Source: Pleodorina starrii
Lineage: Eukaryota > Chlorophyta > Chlorophyceae > Chlamydomonadales > Volvocaceae
Assembly (NCBI GenBank): GCA_030267565.1
Contig: BRXU01000030.1
Span: forward strand, 1,010,001 to 1,074,000
Direction of reading: 5' to 3'
DNA length: 64,000 bases
This document shows positions 47,101 to 56,343 of this stretch, in pieces. The notes under the pieces were generated by a model. That model did not search any database. It saw only the letters and a program-made list of their open reading frames with translations, and was not told where the DNA came from. Within the stretch, counting starts at the first letter, position 1; every line of letters begins with the position of its first letter. Both the position numbers and the translations under genes were made by a program.

Positions 47101-50100
47101 TCCTCATGCGCATCCCAGCCCTGCCGCCCCCAATCTCCCTCCCCACTGGACCCCAGGAGGCCAAGCGCAAGCGCACCGACGACGTCGACGACGACGAGGG
47201 TGACGAGGGCGACGATGGCAATGGTGTCGTCGCTGTCGGCGTGCCGCCACCGCACTCGGAGCAGCTGATGGCCTCCTTCCAAGCCGATGCCAAACCCGGC
47301 AAAACGTCCCGTTTTCGCGGCGTGAGCTGGCTCATGTCCAGGTGGCAGAGTGGAATCCGCGATTCCGGTAAACGAATATACCTTGGAGTCTTTGAGGATG
47401 AGGTTGAGGCAGCGCTGGCATACGACACCGCAGCCCGCAGGCTCAAGGGCACGTAAGTCCTGATATTGCGCACACCGCCGATATGCAACCAGCTCGCCGC
47501 CGGACGAGCTGTTCCCCGCATTTGCGTGCCGGCCACAGCAGCCGACCCCCGACACCACCGCAGCGGCCCTTTTTTCCTACCCTGCTGATGCGATTAGCGA
47601 ATTTCATGGCCCTGTCACCACCACAGCTAGGCCTGGCGAGGCATGCGATGCTCTCTCGACTCCCATTTGATCTGTGGGCCTCACGCACCCAATACCCCTC
47701 TCAGTTCGTATGGCGTTAGACAGTGTGGTGGTGGTGGATGGTGCTCTAAGCGAACCAACTCGTGGCTGTTCAAACAATAGGAGGGCGGTGCCCGCACCCT
47801 AGAATGGGCCCAGAAAGCCCCCCACACTGTAACATAACAAAAAATACCCCTCCCTTTCATCATGCACAGGGCTGCCGTGCTCAACTTCCCGAATGGGCCC
47901 CCGCCCGGGTATGAGGCCGTTAGCGGGGGAGGAGGCGGTGGTGTTGAAGGCGCGGTGATCGCTACGGCTGCCGCTGCCGGCGCCGACAGGCCAGGCACCG
48001 GCAGCGGCACTGCCGGGGCGGCGACAGCCACCATCCCCGCCACCGCCGGCGCCGCCGCCGCCGCCGACTCCTTGCCCGTGCCGGCTGTGGGGGACCAGCA
48101 GGTGCGTCCTGAGGGCTTGGTGGGGCATGCCTGTTGTGTTGCTAGGAACAAAAAGGGACTGCCAGATACAGCAGCCAGTAGCGTAGGTAACACTCAAGTG
48201 CATGAGGGCATTAGCGCTGGTCCCTTCATCCTATGTACCGTTACATGGTTTTTTCATCGAGTCTTCATCAAGCCTAATTTCGCTTCCCGCCTGGCACCCG
48301 ACGGCACCTGGCAGCCTCGGGATTGCCCGGCTTCCTCACACGCTTACCGGGGGGCCCTGCTCCTGCTGCCAGCGGGGTAGATAGCCGCTTGTCGCTATCG
48401 AAGGGCCAGACCATGACCGCATGCCACCCCCAGCTCCCTCCCCACTGCCCCTGCCACGCCTCCCTCCCCACTGCCCCCGCCACGCCTCCCTCCCCACTGT
48501 CCCCGCCACGTCTCCCTCTCCACTGCCCCCGCCACGTCTCCCTCCCCATTGGCCCCCAGGACGCCAACCGCAAGCGCACCGACGACGACGGTGACGGCGG
48601 CAACGGCGGCGGCGACGGTGGTGTTGGCATTGCCGCCAGCGTGCCGCCGCCGCCGCCGCTGCCGCGCCCCGAGCAGCCCAAGGCCCCCTTACCTGCTCAC
48701 GCCAAGTCCAGCAACGCGTCCTGTTTCCGCGGCGTGCGGCGGGTGGGCATGAAGTGGGGGGCTTCGATCCGCGATCGCGACGGCAAGGTCATGCAACTTG
48801 GAATGTTCGCGGACGAGGTCGCCGCGGCGCTGGCGTACGACAATACCGCCCTGGTGGTCCGAGGCATGTAAGTCCATCCGCCGACATTGCGCACGCCGTA
48901 GTTATGCGGGGGTGCCCGTTGCTGGACTCCATCCCCCAATACCGGTATGTGGGGGGGGATGGACTCCATCCCCCCCAATACCGGTATGTGGGGGATCGAG
49001 TCCATCCCCCACATACCGGTATTGGGGGATGGACTCCATCCCCCCCACATACCGGTACCGGTATTCGCGCTCCGTAAGGAGCTGGGTACCGGCCGCGGCA
49101 GCCGAGAACCTACCGTAGATGGTTGGAGCGGCCCTTCTTTGGGGGAGCGGAGGCCTCGGGCGCGACGCGCCTTCGAAGGGGGGGGGCATCAAGCAAAGAA
49201 GATACCGCAGCAAAGGGACAGAGACGCTGTTTGCGGGGGGGGGGGGGAACCCGGAACCGTGCCGCTGGGGGGCCCGATCGCCCCTCGGTTGCGGTAACCC
49301 GATCAGTCTAAGAAAGAGAGAAGGTTCGTCTGCGCCCGACCAACCCACGGGCTCCCTCCGCCGTTCTCCCAAGCGTTGCCGTTGCCGTGCGTCTGCTGCG
49401 GACGTCGGTTTGGTGGGTATTCAGACAAAAGTACGGTAGTAAAACCCGAGGGGAGTGGTTGACACAAAAGCCCCCAAGGCCATTACGTGTTAAGCAACAA
49501 CATCGCGAGCTGGCGTGCTGAAATTCGCCTGTCTGTGTTGCAGATAGAGAGTACGGTAAAGGCCGTTGGTGGTGTGGACAGCCGTTGGAGATGTTGACAG
49601 CGCTCTCCAGCCGGGACGGGACGGTCTCGCGGCCAAGGCAGTCTTGCCTCGCGATAGCTCGTGCCTGCTGGCCGCAACGGGGTCGAGGCCCTTTTTGCGG
49701 CTTGGGAGGAGCTGAGGCCCTGCACCTTACCCCTGTTGCTTTTGTATGATTGTTTCCGTACTTGTATGTCACGATCATACCTGGAGCGGCGCCCTCGCCA
49801 GTTCTACTCCTGCCTGCGACCCGCTGAAACCGGCCCCCCTCCCCCTTGATTCTACACAGGTCTGCCGTACTCAACTTCCCGGATGGGCCCCCGCCCGGGT
49901 ATGGGGCAGGTAGGGGAGGAGGCGGTGGTGTTGCAGCTGCAATCCTTGCTATGGCGGCTGCTGTCGGCGCCGAGGGACCGAAGAGCAGCAACGGCACTGC
50001 CGGGGCGGCGACATCCACCATCCCCGTCACCGGTGCCGCCGCCGCAGGGTCCGTGTCCGAGCCGGCTGTGGGGGACCAGCAGGTGCGTACTGAGGGCTCG

Positions 50101-53100
50101 GTGTGGCATGCCTTTAAGGTGTGTTGGTAGGACCAAGTAATTGACGGCCAGAGCACGTAGGGGGATGCATTGATGAGCAGGATGTGAGTCTGTTATGTGT
50201 TGTAATGCTCCCTTGGCCTGATCTTTCTCACTCTAATCACACCGGCAGTCGTGCTTCCTGTTTGGGACTCTACGGTACCTGGCAGCGGCCCGGCTTGCTT
50301 GCACGTGCTGGGGGCCCTGCTCCTGCCACCGTAATGGTGTGGGGGCCCTGCTCCTGCCACCGTAATGGTGTGGGGGCCCTGCTCCTGCCACCGTAATGGT
50401 GTGGGGGCCCTGCTCCTGCCACCGTAATGGTGTGGGGGCCCTGCTCCTGCCACCGTAATGGTGTGGGGGCCCTGCTCCTGCCACCGTAATGGTGTGGGGG
50501 CCCTGCTCCTGCCACCGTAATGGTGTGGGGGCCCTGCTCCTGCCACCGTAATGGTGTGGGGGCCCTGCTCCTGCCATCGTAATGGTGTGGGGGCCCTGCT
50601 CCTGCCATCGTAATGGTGTGGGGGCCCTGCTCCTGCCACCGTAATGGTGTGGGGGCCCTGCTCCTGCCATCGTAATGGTGTGGGGGCCCTGCTCCTGCCA
50701 CCGTAATGGTGTGGGGGCCCTGCTCCTGCCACCGTAATGGTGTGGGGGCCCTGCTCCTGCCATCGTAATGGTGTGGGGGCCCTGCTCCTGCCACCGTAAT
50801 GGTGTGGGGGCCCTGCTCCTGCCACCGTAATGGTGTGGGGGCCCTGCTCCTGCCACCGTAATGGTGTGGGGGCCCTGCTCCTGCCATCGTAATGGTGTGG
50901 GGGCCCTGCTCCTGCCATCGTAATGGTGTGGGGGCCCTGCTCCTGCCATCGTAATGGTGTGGGGGCCCTGCTCCTGCCATCGTAATGGTGTGGGGGCCCT
51001 GCTCCTGCCACCGTAATGGTGTGGGGGCCCTGCTCCTGCCACCGTAATGGTGTGGGGGCCCTGCTCCTGCCATCGTAATGGTGTGGGGGCCCTGCTCCTG
51101 CCATCGTAATGGTGTGGGGGCCCTGCTCCTGCCATCGTAATGGTGTGGGGGCCCTGCTCCTGCCATCGTGGTGCTGGGGTTAGCCGCGGGCTAGCTTCCA
51201 CCGCATCTAAGGCCCTGCCAACCCCGTCTCCTTCCCCACTGCCCCCGCCACGTCTCCCTCCCCACTGCTCCCCAGGAGGCCAAGCGCAAGCGCACCGACG
51301 GCGACGACGACGACGAGGGTGACGGCGACAATGGCAATGGTGCCGTCGCTGGTTGCGTGCCGCCACCGCACTCCGCGCAGCTGATGGCCTCCTTCCAAGC
51401 CGATGCCAAACCCAGCAAAACGTCCCGTTTCCGTGGCGTGAGCTGGAACTTGACCAGGTGGCGGGCTCTGATCCGCGGACCCAACGGCAAAACTGTGCAC
51501 CTAGGACGGTTCGACGATGATGTAGATGCCGCGCTTGCGTACGACGCCGCCGCCCTCCGGCTTCGAGGCACGTAAGTCCCGACATTGCGCACACACCACT
51601 GAATTGCGCAACTGCCCGTTGCCAGACTCCCCACATTTGTTCGCACCACAAAAGAAGAAACTGTGTACCGGCAGCGGCAGTCGACCCGACGTCAGTGCAG
51701 CGGTCGTTGTTTTGAGGCGGGGTGAGGCCCCGGGGCACGAAGCCTGTTCGGGGGGCGCCTGAGGGGGTCAGCCGGAGGCCCCAGGTCAGCTCGGTGGGTC
51801 AAGAAAGCGCGTCCGTATGATCTGGATCGCCGACCAGATGTGGCCTTTTCCATGCCCGCTTTTATTTCTCATATCTAATATCTAATACACCCAGGCCTAT
51901 TGGTTGATCATCCGACGGAGTGTGTGTAATCAAGAGTGTGTGTGCGGTGGATGAAGTTTGACCCGCAGCATTCTCAATACGGGGTGTGTTTCCTGACACG
52001 AAGCACGTGCCTCGAAGCACGTTTCCTGACACGAAGCACGTTTCCTGACGTTTCCTGAAACGAAGCACGTGCCTGCGGGTCGCAGAGCGGGTCGAGTCCC
52101 TTTTTGGGGGGGCTTCAGAAGAAGCTGACATCCTCAGGAGCTTGTTTGGGGCCTCTGTGCATACCGCGTCTTCTGTCGGTACCTGCCACGATAACATGGT
52201 AGCCCCCTCCCCCCTTTTATCCAATGCGCCACTGAAGCCGCCCCCCTCCCCCTTGATTCATACACAGGTCGGCCGTGCTCAATTTCCCGGATGGGCCTCC
52301 GCCCGGGTATGGGGCAGGTAGCGGAGGAGGAGGAGGCGGTGGTGCTGAAGCCACCACCGTCCGCGCGACGGAGGCCAAGCTTAAGCGCGCCGATGGCAAC
52401 GACGGCGATGGCAGTGACGAGGGCAACAATGGCAATGGTGCCGTCCCTCTTGGCGTGCCGCCACCGCCCTCCGAGCGGCCAATGGCCTCCGGCAAAACGT
52501 CCCGCTTCCTGGGCGTGCACTGGTCGAAGACGAAGTGGCGGGCGCTGATTCGCGTTCAGGACCGCAAAAATTTGCACCTCGGGCTCTTCGATGACGAGGT
52601 GGAGGCGGCGGTAGCGTACGACACCGCCGCCCTCCGGCTTCGTGGCACGTAAGTCCGCCGACATTACGCACACCGCCGGGGTTGCGCAACAGCCCCGCTG
52701 CACAGCCCTTTTCCACATTTGTTTGCGCCACAAAAGAAGAAGCTGTATACTGACCGCGCGGGCAGTCGGCCCGACGTCAGTGAAGCGGTCGTTTTTCTAA
52801 GGGGGGGGGCCGGGGGGCGAGGGCGTCGGGCGAGGGTGTCCATCCAGAGCCCGCCGAGGGGGAGGGGCCGAGCCCCTGGTTGCAGTTATAAAGGTAGGTA
52901 GGATAGGTACTGGGAAGAATGTTGATACCGGTACCACTGCTACGAATCGTGCATTGCCTCAAACGGATAGCACGCGCCTTCTGGTCTCACCGGGGCGAGC
53001 CCTTCTTGGGGCGGAGGCCCTGCCGAATGCACACCACACATCCAATGCTCCGCTGAAGCCGCCTTTCCCCCAATTGGCTCGCAGGTCTGCCGTGATCAAC

Positions 53101-53940
53101 TTCCCGAATGGGCCCCCGCCCGGGTATGAGCCCGTTAGTGGAGGAGGAGGCGGTGGTGTTGAAGGCGCGGTGATTGCCACGGCGGCTGCTGTCGGCGCCG
53201 ACGGGCTGAGCACCGGCAACGGCACTGCCGGGGCGGCGACGTCCACCATCCCCGCCACCGCCGCCGCCGCCGCAGGTTCCGAGCCCGAGCCGGCTGTGGG
53301 GGACCAGCAGGTGCGTACTGAGGGCTCGGTGTGGCATGCATTGGAAGGTGTGTTGGTAGAACTGAACTCGGACCATGTGCCCAGAAGCCAGCTCTCACCA
53401 CACCCTAGCCCCCGTCACGTCTCCCTCCCCACTGCCCCCCCCACCACCACCACTCAGGAGGCCAAGCGCAACCGCACCGACGCCGACGGCGCCGCCGCTC
53501 CGCTGCCGCCCTCACTCCCTCAGCCGCAGCCGCAGCCGCGGTCGGTCGCCCAGCCGCCGCAGCCCCCCATTAAGCCCCACCCGATCTCGACCGCCGCCAA
53601 TCCGCCTCTGCGACCTGCGCCCGCTGCGCCGCAGCACATCCACGGCGGCCATAACGCCTCGGTGGGCAGCGCCAGTGCCGCCGCTAGTGCCACTGCCACT
53701 GCCGGTGCCACTACCACTGCCGGTGCCGGTGCCGGTGCGCGCTCCACTCTCCGGATCGCCGGCCTCACCGGGGCAGCAGCCGGCGGTTGGAGCTGCTTCC
53801 GGCTGGCGGCACCCCCGGGGCTGCGGACCGCATCAAGCACGGGCGCTGCGGCTGCCGGCCGCGCCCCCGCCGTTGCCGTGGCTGGCGGCAGCGCCGTTGG
53901 CAGGGGCGGCGGCCTCGGTGCGGGCGCCGGGACGGGATGA
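44153..53940 (+). CDS. Multi-AP2-domain DNA-binding protein (about seven AP2/ERF domains)
   Basis: Probable nuclear transcription factor. Thirteen exons join in phase: 44153-44319, 44522-44806, 45111-45366, 45920-46206, 46786-47014, 47157-47452, 47870-48101, 48560-48867, 49860-50082, 51276-51571, 52268-52648, 53085-53310, 53458-53940; 1222 residues. The start ATG 44153 has an in-frame stop 21 bases upstream. Domain 1 is degenerate (FLGVIPEKRKNN, EAARQYD, then NAVLNF in exon 2). Domains 2-7 each begin (S/K)SRFRGVSW or a variant, have WRA and ALAYDTAA, and are cut by a phase-2 intron just after R-G, before (S/A)AVLNFP(D/N)GPPPGY. Domain 5 is the most divergent (CFRGVRRVGMKW). Asp/Lys/Arg-rich stretches (AKRKRTDD) before domains may act as nuclear signals. 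Exon 13 keeps the EAKRNRTD start but lacks an AP2 core and gives a Pro/Ala tail. The repeated exon pairs and their similar introns indicate internal tandem duplication. Confidence 0.88.
48917..49058. repeat. Palindromic array in an AP2-gene intron
   Basis: About four alternating copies of ATACCGGTATGTGGGGG and its reverse complement, each joined to the self-complementary GATGGACTCCATC, so the segment can form hairpins. It lies in intron 48868-49859. A motif family 2 copy (GATACCGCAGCAAAGGGACA) follows at about 49200. Confidence 0.85.
49199..49240 (+). repeat. Dispersed repeat family 2 copy
   Basis: GATACCGCAGCAAAGGGACA then GAGACGCTGTTTGCGG. Other copies: 35605-35640, 61826-61856, 62470-62520, about 60072, and in reverse about 7760-7785, 32229-32258 and 42015-42062. 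Confidence 0.75.
50311..51169. repeat. 31-bp minisatellite, about 27.7 units
   Basis: Nearly perfect head-to-tail units containing GTGTGGGGGCCCTGCTCC and TGCCA(C/T)CGTAATG; the only common variant is C/T in CCACCG/CCATCG. It fills most of the AP2-gene intron 50083-51275. Because 31 is not a multiple of three, every frame of the minus strand reads through as a 31-residue peptide ladder. Confidence 0.95.
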
Positions 53941-55198
53941 TTGGGGAGGCAGCCACGCAGGGGGTGGGGGTGGGGTGAGGATCCTTGCTTTGGACTGCGA
54001 CTGGTGTGCAGCGGCCAGCGGCGGTTGCGACGGGGAGATGCTTGAGATGTACGATACTACTGTACGACATAGGACATACGACAGAGTCCAAAGGCAGCAA
54101 TCGAACGAGGGGTGGAGCGTGTCCGGGTCCATAGGGAAAAGAGTGGATGGGATTTTGTGTGTGTGCGTGTGTGTATGGGGGGTGGTAGCACTGTACGACA
54201 CGCGCGGCCGCCGCTGCCGGTCGCGCGGCTGCGAGAGGGGCGGGGCGGCCGTGGGTGCTGCCATGTACGTCAAACCGTGTGTTATGGGCTGTGCGGCTCA
54301 GCACTCGGGCAAACTTGTGGGACTGCTCATGAGACAGAAACGAACTGATGGCGGCGCAGAAATCTTGTGCACGCACTCACTCTTGGACACCGGTACACAC
54401 TACTGCAGCAGTTCTGAACTGGGGCCGGGCCAGCAGCTATCTTAGTATTGGCTGGGTGGGTGTGGGAGAGGATGACCGCAAGCGGAAGGGCGGCCTGGCG
54501 GTAAAAACTGGCGGGGGGAGGGGGGAGGCGTTCGCTGCGCTTCGAAGCGCCCGCCTCTTTCCCCCGCTTCGAGGCACAGCACGGGGCGGCGCTCGGTCCC
54601 CTGCCTGTGGCAGGAGGCTTCCGGAGGCGTTGAGCGCGCCCGTCATCGCGCTACTTCGCCGTTGTTCGTTGTATGTATGGAAAGAGGGCGGGGGGGGCTG
54701 AGGCCGGGGGGGGGCTGAGGCCGGGCGAGGGCAAACCTCGACTCAGTGGTGGCTGCTTGCGCACGTTCCGCACTGCCAGGGTGCCGATCGAGGAGTGAGT
54801 GAGGAGCGATATGGGTCAGATCAGATGAACGGCGGCACGGCTCTGGTCGTAATTCCGGTCCCGTTGCCTGAGTTGAGTGAGTGGGCGGCACGTGGCGCAT
54901 GTGTACGAACACGTACGACACGAGCTCCTGGTCAACGCTAACGAGACTACGAGAGCCTGCCCTCGGCTGGCGCTCAGCCGAAGCTCAAATACGGTAGAAG
55001 CCCAACAGACACACACACACATACATCTTCCTGAATGCTTTATATATTCAAGCGACTTGTGTCGTACGATGACGTGTGCCCCTGAGTTGTTTCGTGGTTT
55101 CATTCTTTTGCGCTTGGGCGCACCCAGCACAGGGTGAGGCCTGCAGTACCGGTACACGTTCCTTGCACGGCGGCAATCGCAGCTCGGTTCACCCTGTC

Positions 55199-55507
55199 GA
55201 GTGCGCCTTTTCCGGAATACACATCAAGAAAGCTTCGCCTGGTTCTTCACTATCCCGAGATTGAATCCCGTCCGGAGCGGTGTTCCCACCCCCGAAAAAC
55301 CATCTCGCGATTTCCGGGGGGGGGGGCCAGCAGTGGATTCAAGGAACGACGCCGTCAACCCGATATGGCGGGTCTACGGCACTCTCTACGCCCAGACGCT
55401 CCAGAGCTCGGTAGCAGCAGCTGTCTACGACTACATATACTGGCGGATCAGACAAACCCCACACTCGAGTGCGCCTTTTCCGGAATACACATCAATAAGG
55501 CTTCGCC
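55199..55507 (+). repeat. Direct repeat pair of about 43 bp
   Basis: GAGTGCGCCTTTTCCGGAAT, ACACATCAAGAAAGCTTCGCC at 55199 recurs as the same string with AATAAGGCTT at 55465, about 266 bases apart. The spacer contains no recognised gene. Confidence 0.85.
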
Positions 55508-55961
55508 TGGTGAGAGTTCGTGCGGGGCGGCGCAGCAGCAGCTAGACTACAGCTCGGGCAACCATATCTATTGCTGGCCCCGCGGCCCGGCCTTGAGGCG
55601 AGACCGCGCTCCTTCTACCTACACTATGCTACCTATGATCCGGTGCCGGTAGCACCGAAGCTGCTCGAGCTAGTCAGTCGTGACTGGTTCTTGATGACGT
55701 ATGCCAGCCAGGGTGATCAGGCCTGGCCGGCGCGTCACTACTCTCGTGACATGTCGGCTGGCCTGGGCGGATGCCCAATGGAGACTACTGAACTGGTGTT
55801 ACAGTCATCCGCTTGAAGCACCACTATACTTCAGCATGTACGTATGCAGTATGACCAGGCGAAGCGCTTCCTGCTGGAAACGCTTGCGCCTAGGTAGAGC
55901 TCGCACTCGACGAGCAGTGATTGGTTCCGGAGCCCGGGCATGGGCCCGGTCCCCGGTTCGA

Positions 55962-56024
55962 GCCCAACCGAGAGCGTTCGTCTGCGCCCAGATATTTCCC
56001 AGCCACCAACGGTGCACGACAACC
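55962..56024 (+). repeat. Dispersed repeat family 3, copy B
   Basis: CCAACCGAGAGCGTTCGTCT, GCGCCCAGATATTTCCCAGC and CACCAACGGTGCACGACA, matching 22538-22621 apart from an 18-bp deletion and a few substitutions. Confidence 0.8.
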
Positions 56025-56302
56025 CCACGGTCCGCGCCCTCGCTGTACGTACGCGAATAAGACGATCAACGGATCCAACCAACGACCAACCGTTCTGCGG
56101 TTACCTGCACAACTCTACGGCGGGTGGCGGCCCAGAGCTATAATAGCCCACAAGCCCAGCCCCTCCTCCTTCCTGCACGCCTGCACCCCGCCAACCCGCC
56201 CCGGTGGAAGGTGCCCGCACACACCAGCCGTAGCACCAAAAGCTCCGCATGCATTGTTCCCATCTCCCCCTCCACATTTTTACAAATTTCCCCCTCCCCC
56301 TC

Positions 56303-56343
56303 CGTTCACGGGCTCCGGCCTCTACGGTAAGTGGATAACCCCC
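56303..56343 (+). repeat. Dispersed repeat family 1, copy with a short insertion
   Basis: GTTCACGGGCTCCGGCCTCT, ACGGTAAGTGGATAACCCC; like the consensus but with a few inserted bases (GTAA) inside ACGTGG. Confidence 0.8.

Larger units (their letters stand above)
45111..53310 (+). repeat. Tandem two-exon cassette array of the AP2 gene
   Basis: Recurring unit: exon B (starts G-(T/G)CTGCCGT-(A/G)CTCAAC, ends CAG CAG before GTGCGT), intron, exon A (starts GAGGCCAAGCGC, encodes the AP2 core, ends GGCAC or GGCAT before GTAAGTCC), intron. B copies: 45111, 46786, 47870, 49860, 52268 (fused), 53085. A copies: 45920, 47157, 48560, 51276, 52268 (fused), 53458 (AP2 core lost). Introns after A share GTAAGTCC, then GACATTGCGCACAC; exon B is preceded by similar TGAAGCCGCC(C/T) and CAG sequence, so exons and introns were duplicated together. 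Confidence 0.88.

Noticed and set aside
50311..51169. CRISPR-like regular direct repeat array
   Set aside because: Units are contiguous with no unique spacers, and the host is a eukaryote; it is a minisatellite.
50193..51738. Long minus-strand open frames of about 300-500 codons (repeated AGAGPPHHY..., SRAPTPLRWQEQGPHTIT peptides)
   Set aside because: They are the translation of the 31-bp minisatellite, which stays open in all three minus frames; the period and peptides come from the repeat, not from selection for a protein.
55930..55985. tRNA-like GGTTCGAGCC element
   Set aside because: No matching acceptor, D and anticodon stems could be drawn around it; it falls at the edge of dispersed repeat 3.
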